Notes: generated by a model from the sequence alone, not told the origin. Shown: positions 53,093-64,000, counted from the first letter of the stretch. The stretch is 64,000 nt of DNA from Oopsacas minuta (GCA_024704765.1 JAKMXF010000144.1:620001-684000); one strand, 5' to 3'. Numbers and translations are program-made.

Positions 53093-53704
53093 CATCATCC
53101 AATCTGGAAATCACTGTTTAGTTGAGCTTTGTTCTTCTAAAATTCAAATTGCATATACTATAATATCTATTTTTAGATATTTGTCCTGATATGCATCAAA
53201 TAAGTGAGTCTCTAAAACGCAAGAGTAATTATGTTTGTTCATGTCACTATGACCTAATTAAAGAAAAGATTGAATTATAGAGACGCAAATATTATGTCCG
53301 CCCTTCCCTTGAGCCTCCCGACACTATAATCCAGGCAAGATATTACCTCGAAGACAATATCTGGGAATTAAGACGTCAAACGATTGATTATACTGAATGT
53401 GTTAGGAATTGGATTGTCAGGTAAGTACCAAAGGTGCACATGTCGGTTAAGATGCTATGATATTAAACATCATTTTGGGACAGGACAATGCTTGCTCAAT
53501 CTTATAATACCATTAATATATTTCTATACTTTAGTGCCTACAATTATAAACATTAATAATACGTATACGAATTCAAGAATATTCTTAGTATTTGATAATA
53601 CTTCGATCTCAAATGTAACCCACATGATATATGTTAAAACTATGTATGGAAACACTCCTGACATAACTCTCTACTATTAGTTTGTATTTATTTAATCCTA
53701 CCGT
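53093..53704. other. Intergenic between the two EXOSC10 copies
   Basis: 612 bp, no gene supported; a 98-aa ORF at 53384-53680 has no recognisable domain. Should hold the promoter of the full EXOSC10 gene. Confidence 0.45.
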
Positions 53705-56700
53705 ATGCAAATGGAGACTAAACCATCTGAAGAGTTAGACCCGTCTCCTCCCTCACTGGAGATTGAATCATTCTCGAAAAATGGATTCCAGAACCTTGTC
53801 CTCTTGACTCGTCTCTCCCACGGCCTACCGCACAAAACAACAGACTATGACTACTACTCATCTTTTCCAGGTTTCCAGTTCTTTACTGCTAAAATGCGAG
53901 AGCGTAGTTTTTCTCTAATACAGAAGCTATCCACTGGTATCAGTCCACTTCTCCCGCGATTAGCTAGCAACGAGCATAACCCCCTCCCTGAGATCGAAGA
54001 ATTATTTGATAAGTTAGTGGAGACAAATGACAGTGGATTGGAACAAGTTGGGCATCTCATTGATATACTAAATGGTGTCATACCTCCCCCAGCTCTTATA
54101 CCCTCCCCTCTTACAGCTATAGAGACAGATTCAATCTCCCACGCACCCTCTACCTCATCTGTCTCCACATCAACAGTTCCCTACTCCTCCAGCCTTCAGT
54201 TACCCACATGGAACAGGCTACAAAGAGGTCAGGGTCCTACTAATCACTGGGTACGTGGTCAGTTGTTAAGATCTAATCAGATACCAAAACCACAAATAAC
54301 ACGACTTGGATTAGATAACTCTGATACTCCATTTATCCCCGCGTTAAGAGGAGGTGTTAAGCCTAATGCTGTAGACCCTGTTAGAAGTGTTATTGATCAT
54401 TCGTCTCTAGATGACCTGCTTTCTAGGATGAGAGCACAGGATTCAGCTAGGTTACATCCTTACTACGATGAGTTACAAGATGTTAATTATTCTCAAACTG
54501 TATTTCATAACAGGTCAGTTTTTCAGAAATTTATTCACTAAATAATTAATTATTTATCATTAGCGTGTTTCTTAACTTTACTGACACGAGGCAGCTGTTT
54601 TGTTGCCTTGGAAAATTGACATTAATCAGCGATTGTATAAATTGACATCCATGGTATTTTAAGAACACCAATATACTGACATCTAGCTCTTCTATACTTA
54701 TAACTGTGTTATAGCGAACCAGATGATCCTGGTCCTCTGGACAATCACACCTACGAGTTCATCACTACAGAAGATAGGATAGACGTGTTGGTACAGAAAC
54801 TGAATGAAGTGACAGAAATCGCGATTGACTTAGAACATCACGACTATCGATCTTATTTAGGGTTTACTTGTCTTGTACAGATCTCAATCAAAGGACATGA
54901 TTACGTCATTGATCCTCTATGTGTGGGACACTGTTTACACAAGCTATTGGACCCCTTCACTAATCCTCAAATCATAAAGGTCAAATACATTGATAACATT
55001 CTGTTTAGAAACAGATAGAAATACAATTGTTTAATGCATGTACGTATAGCTTTTACTGCCTTTCAACGCTCTACAGGTATTACACGGAGCAGATCATGAT
55101 GTACAATGGCTACAAAGGGATTTTGGTCTCTATCTAGTTGGAATGTTTGACACTCATCAATCCTCTATCGTTTTGGGATTACCGAAAAAGTCGCTCGCTT
55201 TTCTACTCAATTATTGTTGTAATGTTACTGCGAGCAAAAAGTTCCAAATTGCAGATTGGCGTTTGAGACCCCTCCCCCCTCAGATGGAGAGATACGCTAG
55301 AGAGGACACTCACTACTTACTCTACATCTATCATAGAATGAGAAATGAACTAATTAGGAGAAGTACCAAGGATTTATGCTTACTTACTGAAGTAAGTAAT
55401 AGATTTACAGTAGATTATTGTTATGGATATTCAACTCCCTTTATATCGATATATAGAAGTCTGATATTTTATAAATATGGTCCCAAACTGTCAAACTTAA
55501 ATTTCATTTGTTTATCGAACTCCGCTTATATCAAAGTATTAATCGCGGTCCCTTGAGCTTCGATATACCCAGAATTGACTGTATAATTCTCTCTATCTAT
55601 TTGTAGGTACTTGACAAGAGTAGAATGATTTGTTTAAAAGTATATACAAAACCGATATTCGACCCACAAGGTTATCTGAGACTGCTTTCTAAGAACGCTC
55701 GTTCAATAAACCCCTTCCAGAGAGAGATAGCTAAGAGATTGTACGCCTGGCGTAACCTCACTGCTCGTGAGAAAGATGAGAGTTTTGAGTACGTCTTACC
55801 CAGTAGCATGCTGTTCCAGATATCTGATAAAATTCCAACTGGTAAACAGGGTATTCTAGCATGTTGTGATCCAATACCTCCTCTAATGAGCAGCTCTCTA
55901 GATGAATTAGTTATGATTCTGCAGGAAGCTAAAACCTATTGCACTCAGAATCCTAATTTTGAAATGCTTCCTGTCAAAAGGAGAAAGAGTGAGAGATTAA
56001 ATTCCACACCAATTAGCTCACTGGTAAATACAAGCTGTCCAGATGTATTGGAGGTAACTGTAGATCAAAATAATGATCCTAACCATTTTACTCCAGCTAA
56101 GGATTATATGACAATTCCAGAAGGAAAAGCTTCTCTCTCAATTTTAGCAGAATGTCCTTCTCAAGGGGAGGAAGATGTAAAAGCATTAATTAATAAAGTG
56201 CTGGCTAGTTTTACAGATCCTTTTGATTTGTTCCTAATGCGACCAGCTGATTCAACTGAACCTACTGCTAAACATGATCTTCAAGGGGCTATATCGCTAC
56301 CCTTAGAAGATGGTATTCTAGAACAAGATATTATATATCTAGCTCCAGATAAGGACAAACCTAAGGCGTATAACCCTCTTGTATTTACAACTATTAAACC
56401 AGACAAATCTGACGTCACAGAACCTATTGAAGTTATTAATAACAGTAATGAGTTAGTTTTGGATGAGGTTACAGTACCAAAAGATTTTATAGTAATCGGA
56501 GATATGATGAGAAAGGAAATGAAGAACCAACCAACTCAGAATGGGGAATATAAAAAATCTAAAAGAGGAAGGAAAAGGAAGCATTTTAGAGAACCTGGTC
56601 AAACCATACAGACCCAAATTAGGCCATTTAAATCGTTCAACTATTCCGCTATGCCTCCTCCTCCCGTTATTCATCCCATGCCTCCCCCTAAACGTATGCG

Positions 56701-56890
56701 ATTTCAAAACCCTTTTCCTCGACACCCCATGCCTCCTGTACCCCCTCCGTTCATTGTCCCTGGTTCTCGGAATATGTATCCGCCTCCAATAAGGCCTTTT
56801 AGGCTTTATGATAGAGGGTTTAGTGTTTTCAATAGGTACCCACCTCCTCAGCACTTTGTGAGGCACCAAGGAGTCCCTTGGCCCAGTTGA
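53705..56890 (+). CDS. EXOSC10: EXOSC10/Rrp6, nuclear exosome 3'-5' exoribonuclease
   Basis: Exons 53705-54513, 54715-54979, 55077-55391 and 55607-56890 give 890 aa, close to the human 885. PMC2NT domain about 25-115 (LVLLTRLSHGLPHKTTDYDY). DEDDy catalytic residues D308 and E310 (AIDLEHHDYRSYLGF), D366 (HGADHDVQWLQ), Y431 and D435 (YAREDTHYLL). HRDC domain about 490-575. The C-terminus has a basic KRRKSER motif, RGRKRKHFR and a Pro-rich run (MPPPPVIHPMPPP), expected to serve nuclear localisation and RNA contact. Processes rRNA and snoRNA precursors and degrades nuclear transcripts. Intron 3 has gained a miniature element absent from the duplicate. A consensus splice donor lies 30 bp past the stop. 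Confidence 0.95.
55428..55581. repeat. pogo/Tc1-like miniature element in EXOSC10 intron 3
   Basis: Left ATTCAACTCCCTTTATATCG, right TTCGATATACCCAGAATTGA followed by CTG-TA. Interior has AAATATGGTCCCAAAC and ATTAATCGCGGTCCC. The equivalent intron of the duplicate (52628-52681, 54 bp) lacks it. Confidence 0.8.
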
Positions 56891-59100
56891 ATCCCTGACC
56901 AGCTTCTCCACCTGTCCAGGTAAGTTGTATTTAACTTAGCACTAACTTCATACGTACTTTTACTTTAAATAATTATTTTGTGTTCCCCATATTTATAGCG
57001 GTATTCGTAAATAGTAATCCATTTGATTCTCAAGTTAACTGTTCTGTGCGTATTTTCACAATATTGCATTCATAATTTATGATTTTCTACATACAAACAT
57101 ACAAACATACATACTACATCAAATTTTATGCTGGACTATAATATGATTTGTTGTTTTGTTTGTATTGTTATTTAATTACGTACTTTTGAATACCTTACTT
57201 TGGAATTTATATATCATATTTGTTGTAGAAGCATTTTAGGGGAAATCAAAATGTTTGTATACTTATTATGTATTAACGTAGTTTCTGGCGTTCTTTCTTG
57301 ATTTATGCATTTTTGATTCGTTTGTGTTCTAAGTTTTGAATTTATGTTTGCATTTTCACGGATTTATAATTCTAAGAATTGTTTTCATTGAATTCTCTTA
57401 TAAAAACACCTAATTTTCGTAATGAATTTTATTATTGAATATTTATTATTAATAATAATTTCTCGTATTTTGCCTGATTTGCAATGTGAATAATATAAGA
57501 ATTGAATTTTTATCAAATTTTGTATAAATATATTAAATGGTTCTACAGAATTAACAAATATATTTTTCGGAAGGGTTCCGTTAACAACTTATTCATGTAT
57601 CTACAATATTCTACGATATTAATTGACTATTTCAAAACTATCACTTATACATTTGTCCCTTTACGCAATATATAATTGTAGTCCAAATATACACGCATTC
57701 TTGTTATATTTTATGAATAGAATAGAAGAATTAGAATATCTAGCAATTAGTTTATTAATATTTATATTTATGTAACATTATAATTACTCTATGAAATTAC
57801 GTAATATATTTGATTGATGCAGAATCCTTGCTATTTATCTTTCCTCGTAATCTTACTTGTAATTCTGTCTTTTGGTGTTCTCAGAACTCCCTTTACTCTC
57901 TCTTTCTGTCTCTCTTTCTGTCTCTCTCTCAATTTTAAGATGAATTTGATTTGTGAGCCATCTGTCACGTCATAGCTAAAAAATAGACATATACCACGCA
58001 AATACCAAGGAATTCGAGTTATATTGGTAGTTGTATATTACCTTTGTACTTCTCTGTTGTCATCCGATAAGACTGTCTGCATATGTGCTAGTGAATATTT
58101 CTTCCAGACATATTTCCTAGAATTATAGATTCTGTTAAATATAGCCTAATGGGTTACTATAGAATTGATCCAGCTTAATTGTCCAGCTAAGTTGACCTGC
58201 AAATTCATTATCTAAAACATTGTATTATCTCAATGAACCATTCCTTAAAGTTTGCCAAACTAAGCAGAGTATAACTGTTCGTATAAATGGCTTAGAAGAG
58301 ACCTTACATTCTTCGACGTCTTGATGGGACATGTCTTGCCTGAGATCAACAATTAATATGCTATCACCTCACTATGCTGTTTTTATTGATAGCTTTAAAT
58401 GAAGAAAGATAATCTTAAGGTTGTCTCGGTGATTTCTAAATTCTATAGATTTGTTTGCTGGTTCGTGTAACATAAATATTTGGAGAAGGACTGTGCACTG
58501 AAATACATTTTGACGCCAGAGGGATGGAACCTTCATTTAGGGATATGAAAAGTAAATAAATGGGAATATTGCATATATTATTTGGTAGATAACATCCTCC
58601 TCTGTATTTTGAGATGACATAATTCACGAATCATAGCGTGAATTTGATCCGCTTCCATTCAGAATATATACGAATATGAATACGAATACGTATATTTTAT
58701 GGAAACTTAATTGAATACTTAAACCATCAAATACTCGGTAGTAGCAGCATATCAATACTTCATATCCATATGTTAATTCATTCAAAATATCATCTCATCT
58801 TCGGTCACTCTGGCTTCTCGAATTCTCTGTACTATAATTCAAAGAAACTACTGTAACTTTTATACTAAAGCACATTGAATAATTCACTTTGTTATGGACA
58901 GATTTAACTTTGTACCAATGAATGCAACCCTAATGGAATCTGATAAATTTCTTGTCGTTATTGGAATCAGTGAAAGACATTTACTGAGGCTATTGAAACC
59001 TTTTCAATTCAACATTGTTTGCACGGATTCCTCTCTACTATAAGTGCTTGCTTTCAAGCAATCTTTTATTCTAATTCTTAAATCTTGTACTGTCTTCAAA
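56891..59100. other. Long AT-rich non-coding stretch
   Basis: About 2.2 kb after EXOSC10 without a convincing gene. Holds a splice-donor consensus (CAG|GTAAGT at 56917-56925), an ACAAACAT short tandem run (about 57090-57115) and a CTCTTTCTGT/CT microsatellite (about 57895-57930). Confidence 0.5.
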
Positions 59101-59391
59101 ATGTCTTTGGAAGTGAAACATACTTGCATACGTTTGGTGAAGTCTAAAAATCGTTGGGTAGATTATGACATAGAAGATAAAGAAGGGAAATTTTGTCACC
59201 GACAAAATATTATCATGAATCCGGAGAAGAAAAGCTCATTTAAGTTCAAATTTAGAAAACTTTTTCTGGCGAAACTGAAGATTAAAAAGTCAAAGAAACA
59301 GAAGATTGCAGAAGTTGAAAATCGCTTAGAGATTTCAAACCCGGAAGACTTTAGACATATTGTCCATTGGCCTATCTATGTGACAATTTAA
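59101..59391 (+). CDS. Small CRIB-motif protein (putative Cdc42/Rac effector)
   Basis: 96 aa from ATG 59101 (context TCAAAATG); an in-frame upstream start at 59044 would add 19 residues. The C-terminus carries a near-perfect CRIB motif, ISNPEDFRHIVHW (78-90; consensus ISxPxxFxHxxHVG, with W in place of V), preceded by a strongly basic stretch (43-70, KKSSFKFKFRKLFLAKLK) as in the basic region plus GBD of WASP. No kinase, WH1 or VCA domain. Nothing is recognisable in residues 1-40. It may be a stand-alone effector like CDC42SE1/2, or one exon of a larger gene. The nearest recognised genes are about 2 kb away on both sides. Confidence 0.55.
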   Translation: MSLEVKHTCIRLVKSKNRWVDYDIEDKEGKFCHRQNIIMNPEKKSSFKFKFRKLFLAKLKIKKSKKQKIAEVENRLEISNPEDFRHIVHWPIYVTI

Positions 59392-61077
59392 CATCACAGG
59401 TCTCTCTCCTCTCTTGTGAAATTCCATCTAGTTTTAGTAATAACTATCTGTTGATTATAACGGTGTTACCAATATGATACGGAATTACTTTCTTCCTTAT
59501 ACATTTTGCTATTTGCGCTCAGTTATACAATTCAATTGATCATCTCGGCCAGTGTATAGTACTATTGTGATTATTTCATTTACAAACTACTATTCTGTAT
59601 TATTATTTAATGAACAAATAAATCAATGATCACCATTTATTTTCCTAAAAAATCTTTATTCAGGAATTCTTGATAAAAATAATATTTTCATAAACTTTTT
59701 AGCCAAATTTGTCATTATTTATTTTCAGTTTTGATGATAGTTTTCCGATATGAAAAAATATTGATAAATTTATGATTGAGATATATCCCATCCATTCAAT
59801 ACTTGTGTGATTGATTCTGTCTCTCTGTTCTAGTTCCGTGACAGGAATTTGATATGATCGTCTCAAAGGATTCAATTTCTTTCCTGTTTAGAGAAATCTT
59901 CTATTTATGTTTAAACTATTTGATCAGACTTTCATAAATTGAAATAAGAGATTGATACATAATTCGAATCTTGTAGATTTTGAATACATAAATATTAATG
60001 AATTGATAATTTGGTAAATTGAATTTAGTAAATTCTCATATACGAGTATGTGTAATGCATTTTTCGATTGTATTTCACATTTCCGCTACACCATTCGCTA
60101 CACTGTATACTCTTAAATTACTACAGGATGCGAAGGTATGTTGACTTGGTGCATTTGAATATTCTTGATCTTTTGGATGTTCGTATTATTCGTTTCGTCA
60201 ATGTTAATGTTCAGATCTTGTACCTTTCAATCATATCTCTCCGTCAAAATGAACAATGTACCATCGATGATAGGAACTACCTGTTTATTTTGGATAAGGT
60301 AGTAGGATGAAACGAATTCTAGCTCAATTATAGACTATATCAGCTAATTTTGTCGCTATATAATATGATACAACATTCTATGTATTAAGTTCAATTATAC
60401 ACACGTTGATAATGAAATGTCTGAGGAATTAGGAATTTGAATACTCTACATTATAGTATTGTAGTCTGCCTGAACTTGGATATTTTCCAATCATTTGATA
60501 ATTATCAGTATGTTAAAACTACTTTAGTCTGCTCGAAATCCGTATTATAATTTTGTGAAACTACTTTTGAATTCCCTCTTCCCGATTGTCCCTATTTTAT
60601 AGATTATATTATTCATGACAGATGTATAATACACTTACATTCTTTAGGAGAGCTGCAACTGGGTTGTCTTGTGCTGAGTTGGTGAGTTGTGTTCTAATTA
60701 ATATATTCATTACAACCGCGTTCCCTTTCGCATAAGAAACTCGTTAAAAACTATTAAATTTTCGCCAATGTGGGAACTACCATATTCTTTAATCTCTCTA
60801 CATGAGTATTTAATAAATTCCTCTTTATTCAAAATTTAATAATTTGACTGCTATGAAAAGAACGATTTTTACTATTTATTGTCACTGGCTAGTTTACACC
60901 TTTTAATTATATTCTATATAATATTTACATTACGTTAATAAATATCTTGTGGTTTGAAAATATTAATATTTTTGGCCGATACAAGCAAATATTTGTATTT
61001 ATTCTTAATATCAATGACCAAATAAGGTAAGGCTGATACTGCTATTTGTTATTGAAGTGTAATTCAAGTGAATCGAG
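59392..61077. other. AT-rich intergenic and probable FUBP 5' region
   Basis: 1.7 kb with no supported gene; an 80-aa ORF at 60068-60310 has no recognisable features. Part may be 5' leader or a non-coding first exon of the FUBP-like gene. Confidence 0.45.
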
Positions 61078-62799
61078 ATGGAGCAAAATGAAAATTTCGC
61101 AGACGCAGTACGTCGAGCGAGAGAAATCGCAGCTAAGATGAATAACCCTAACGGAAGTGAGAAAGATATGGGTGGTAATATGTCTCGCAAGCGCGGGTTT
61201 AATGACGAAGTAGACCTCCCAGAGAGCAAGCGAGCACTGAGTGCTGATCCAGATGATCTTGGTAAAGGAATGAATCGAGTCGCATGGGCTAGAGATGGTA
61301 CCATCAAATACGAGACTGATATCCCCAGTCGTTATGTGGGCCTAGTGATTGGAAAGGGAGGAGAAACTATCACCAAACTTCAACAGGAGTCACAAGCTGT
61401 TATCCAAGTAGCACCTGATCCACCTGATGGTCTCACCCAGCCCCAGAGACACGTGACCATCTCAGGACGTGAAGAGAATGTAGAAATTGCTAAACGGCTG
61501 ATTAACAAGATAATTGATGATGCCAATATAGTATCTGACCCCCCTTTAGGTATGGGGAGTGGACAGAAAATGGAAACACAAGAAATGATGATACCAGCTG
61601 GTAAGGTGGGGCTAGTAATAGGCAAGGGAGGAGAGATGATAAAAAGTCTCCAGGAGCAAGCCAGCTGTAAAATGCAAATGATTCAGGACGGAGGGTATCA
61701 AGGTGCTCCAGAAAAACCCCTCCGTCTGCAAGGAAATCATTACAATATCGAGAAAGGAAAGCAACTTGTGAGAGAGCTCCTGGACCAAAAAGACGCAGAG
61801 GCAAGAGGTCTGACAGGAGACTTCAGTGGTCCCACTCAAACTCTGGAGATACAAGTACCTAGAGATTTGGTGGGCGTAATAATAGGAAGACAAGGAGAGA
61901 CCATCAGGCAGATACAAACCCAATCAGGAGCTCGTCTACAATTTCAAAACGATTCTAATGCTACGTCACATCGTATAGCTACACTCACCGGACCTCCAGA
62001 CGCGGTGCAGAAGGGACAACTGATGGTATCTGACGTCATGAATGAGGTGATACAGAAACAGGGGAAGGGTGGGCCAACTCCAAACCCACAAGGTCCAGGT
62101 GTTATGACCGTATCTGTAGCTGTACCAGCTGGTAAGTGTGGATTGGTTATCGGTAAGGGTGGTGAAAAAATCCGCGAATTACAGAGGCAATCAGGTGCAC
62201 ACATTGAAATAAATAAAGCAACACAGAACAACCCTCATGAACGGTTATTCAACATCCGTGGTACTCAAGCTCAAATAAACCACTCTCAAGTGTTAATCCG
62301 TCAAGTTGTAGAGAATAGTACTGGCGCTCAAACTACACAGTCCTACGCTCCAGTAACCTACCCTGCTAACCCTGCTCAATCAGCTGTGTATCCGTACCAG
62401 TTACAAGGAGCTGGAGCAGCTGCTAACCCGTGGGCAGCATTCAATTTTTCCTATCCAGGTCAGCAAGCTGCAGCTCCTACACCAACAAGTACTGCTAATA
62501 CTGCTGCAAATGCTGCTATGTCCCAGCAGATGAAAGAACAGCAATTATTATGGACTGCATACTACCAGCAGTACTACGCAGCAATGGCAGCAGCTCAACA
62601 ACAGGGTGGTACACCTGGACAAGCAGGTGTACCACAGCCCGGTGCCACCCCTGCACAACAAGCCCAATCCGGTGCTCAACCAGGTGCAACAGCTGGAATA
62701 CCACAAGACTTGCAAACTCAATGGGCAGATTACTTTAGACAACTCGGTTACCAATACCCTGTCCCTGGTCAACCCCAGCCTAAGGAGGGTAAGAATTAG
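61078..62799 (+). CDS. FUBP/KHSRP-like single-stranded nucleic-acid-binding protein
   Basis: 573 aa, intronless. The N-terminal helix (FADAVRRAREIAAKM) matches the FUBP N-box. Four KH domains with intact GXXG loops follow: GKGG 92-95, GKGG 182-185, GRQG 270-273 and GKGG 359-362. The C-terminus is Ala/Gln/Pro-rich with two Trp/Tyr motifs (WTAYYQQYYAAMAA and WADYFRQLGYQYP), the counterparts of the FUBP activation-domain Tyr motifs. FUBP proteins bind the far-upstream element of target genes and AU-rich or intronic RNA. It appears to be the single ancestor-like member of FUBP1/2/3, so no paralogue name is given. Confidence 0.93.
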   Translation: MEQNENFADAVRRAREIAAKMNNPNGSEKDMGGNMSRKRGFNDEVDLPESKRALSADPDDLGKGMNRVAWARDGTIKYETDIPSRYVGLVIGKGGETITKLQQESQAVIQVAPDPPDGLTQPQRHVTISGREENVEIAKRLINKIIDDANIVSDPPLGMGSGQKMETQEMMIPAGKVGLVIGKGGEMIKSLQEQASCKMQMIQDGGYQGAPEKPLRLQGNHYNIEKGKQLVRELLDQKDAEARGLTGDFSGPTQTLEIQVPRDLVGVIIGRQGETIRQIQTQSGARLQFQNDSNATSHRIATLTGPPDAVQKGQLMVSDVMNEVIQKQGKGGPTPNPQGPGVMTVSVAVPAGKCGLVIGKGGEKIRELQRQSGAHIEINKATQNNPHERLFNIRGTQAQINHSQVLIRQVVENSTGAQTTQSYAPVTYPANPAQSAVYPYQLQGAGAAANPWAAFNFSYPGQQAAAPTPTSTANTAANAAMSQQMKEQQLLWTAYYQQYYAAMAAAQQQGGTPGQAGVPQPGATPAQQAQSGAQPGATAGIPQDLQTQWADYFRQLGYQYPVPGQPQPKEGKN

Positions 62800-63206
62800 C
62801 TGACTAGTCTGTAGTTGTTACATCAGTCAGTGTAATGTGTAGTCCAGAATACTCTAGCTCACTAAGGATTACCCCCTTTGATATCTTAAGACAAGTAATA
62901 GTCTAATATCTGTTCTGTTAGGATTCCTATGCTATTAATATTATAATGTTAAAGCAATGATTTTCTGTTAACAATTTTAACTTGATCAACTCCCGGTATA
63001 TCGAACACCCTGAATTGTACAAATATGGTCTCAAAAGGTAAAAGTAACATATATATTATAGCTGTTATACCGAAATCCGCTTATATCTGAGTAATCATTG
63101 CGTTCCCTTAAGCTTCGATATAACAGGAGTTGAATGTAATTGACAATCATATTTAACAAAGGGGGGTGGTTACTATTCTACTACTAATATTAATGATATT
63201 TTAGTT
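62800..63206. repeat. Intergenic with a pogo/Tc1-like miniature element (about 62982-63139)
   Basis: Left GATCAACTCCCGGTATATCG, right CTTCGATATAACAGGAGTTG followed by AATGTA. Interior GAATTGTACAAATATGGTC as in the other copies. Confidence 0.75.
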
Positions 63207-64000
63207 ATGTCAAAGCTCTCTAGAGCAGATTTTGACAAATTCTTAAAGAATTTCTGCTTCAAATGTTTTGAATTATTCCTACAATCTCGAGACGGTAACA
63301 AACAGCACACTCACTCAGCAGCTAACCCTCATATCCCATCCTGGTTTAACCTAGCTGTTGAGGGAGTAGAATCAATTAAAGATGAGATTAAATCATTCCC
63401 TAATCTCGTACCTACCTCAGATAAAGCAATTGGCTTAGAAGTATACGCTGATATGGATGATCAGAGATTGTCAATAGAAATATGGAGTATACACTTTCTA
63501 ACGGATATTATAGACTCGTCAGCAACAAATGTATACAATCATATTTCTATTCTCCTTAGATCTGTTCTCACCGCTACGCGTACTACTCCTTCGTATTCCC
63601 TCGCTAGGCAAGGCGACCAAACTAAAATCAGACACGCCTTCATAAAAGGAGACCCTGATTATTCAAGCCTGGGTCGTGATATGGTAGAGAAAGAGGTAGC
63701 ATTCACTTGTACCCCTTATGGCAAAATCCTAGTAAAGCTAGCTTACCGTACTTCCTTAATATTAACACAAGATATCTCTACACTCGATAGTTTCATTCAA
63801 AATGGATTGACAACTTTGCCAGAACGACCTTTCGACTCTGAGAATGAGGATAACATTAAGGGTGTATTTGGATACGAAGACACACCTCTACAACGATCTC
63901 TTAGTTTACAGCTACAAGGACCGTTCGCTGCTCTTGGAGAGCTACAACCTATGACATTAAATATACCTGATATTCCATTGGAAGAATCTATACTATCTAT
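63207..64000 (+). CDS. ATG13: ATG13, autophagy initiation (5' part, runs off the window)
   Basis: Open for 264 codons to the window edge, with no stop. Starts MSKLSRADFDKFLKNF, matching the N-terminal helix of the ATG13 HORMA domain. Further family blocks: PSWFNLAVEG, LEVYADMDDQRLSIEIW, YNHISILLRSVLTATRTTP and YSLARQGDQ. After the HORMA domain it enters a low-complexity region (from about residue 200). ATG13 links ULK1/ATG1, FIP200 and ATG101 at autophagosome initiation. The ATG is preceded by GATATTTTAG, so 63207 could lie just inside an exon after a 5'-UTR intron. The C-terminal ULK1- and LC3-binding parts are outside. Confidence 0.88.
   Translation, partial: MSKLSRADFDKFLKNFCFKCFELFLQSRDGNKQHTHSAANPHIPSWFNLAVEGVESIKDEIKSFPNLVPTSDKAIGLEVYADMDDQRLSIEIWSIHFLTDIIDSSATNVYNHISILLRSVLTATRTTPSYSLARQGDQTKIRHAFIKGDPDYSSLGRDMVEKEVAFTCTPYGKILVKLAYRTSLILTQDISTLDSFIQNGLTTLPERPFDSENEDNIKGVFGYEDTPLQRSLSLQLQGPFAALGELQPMTLNIPDIPLEESILS

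Noticed and set aside
53384-53680. 98-aa ORF between EXOSC10 copies
   Set aside because: No domain, low-complexity Ile/Asn/Thr translation of AT-rich DNA.
57890-57935. CT-rich run as a possible CRISPR-like or coding repeat
   Set aside because: Simple pyrimidine microsatellite; no spacers or frame.
60068-60310. 80-aa ORF between the CRIB gene and FUBP
   Set aside because: No recognisable motif and no splice or context support.

Overview
This is nuclear DNA of an animal, AT-rich and compact, with GT/AG introns that are mostly 50-400 bp. Animal affinity rests on a LNX-type RING/four-PDZ protein, a class IA PI3-kinase catalytic subunit, a FUBP-type KH protein, RNF37/UBOX5 and a very large FN3-like secreted protein. 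The density, short introns and many small AT-rich foldback elements would fit an early-branching animal such as a demosponge, but that placement is inference.

Layout. 1-7485 (+): the 3' half of SMC4. Its introns hold a tRNA-Val gene, a head-to-head inverted pair of LRR/EGF receptor genes and an antisense small coiled-coil ORF. 7791-9815 (+): ribophorin II (RPN2). 10408-14140 (+): PI3K p110. 15009-17025 (+): LNX-like RING/PDZ E3 ligase. 17926-50010 (+): one giant gene whose 18 reconstructed exons close in frame to about 3,468 residues; it encodes a secreted protein with about 20 degenerate FN3-like repeats. Two of its introns are gene-rich. One (21421-35583) carries five intronless minus-strand P-loop GTPase genes made by a tandem duplication of about 5.9 kb. 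The other (40405-44525) carries HDDC3/MESH1 (-), which itself contains PIGP (-) in its single intron, plus UBOX5/RNF37 (+). 50478-50969 (+): ISCU. 51335-53092 and 53705-56890 (+): a truncated and a full EXOSC10/Rrp6 gene in tandem, with an almost identical exon 2. 56891-61077: about 4 kb of very AT-rich, nearly gene-free DNA with one small ORF carrying a clear CRIB (Cdc42/Rac-binding) motif. 61078-62799 (+): FUBP-like. 63207-64000 (+): start of ATG13, running off the window.

Most genes are unrelated housekeeping genes (chromosome condensation, N-glycosylation, GPI-anchor synthesis, Fe-S assembly, RNA exosome, autophagy). The unusual parts are the nested-gene architecture (three levels at 40.5-42.2 kb), the local GTPase array with domain reshuffling, the inverted receptor pair, the mosaic EXOSC10 duplicate and the orphan CRIB micro-effector. 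At least eight copies of a pogo/Tc1-like miniature element (ends CAGTCAACTCC..., TA-flanked) sit in introns and gene flanks. Exon boundaries were read by eye from splice consensus and frame; no database search was run.
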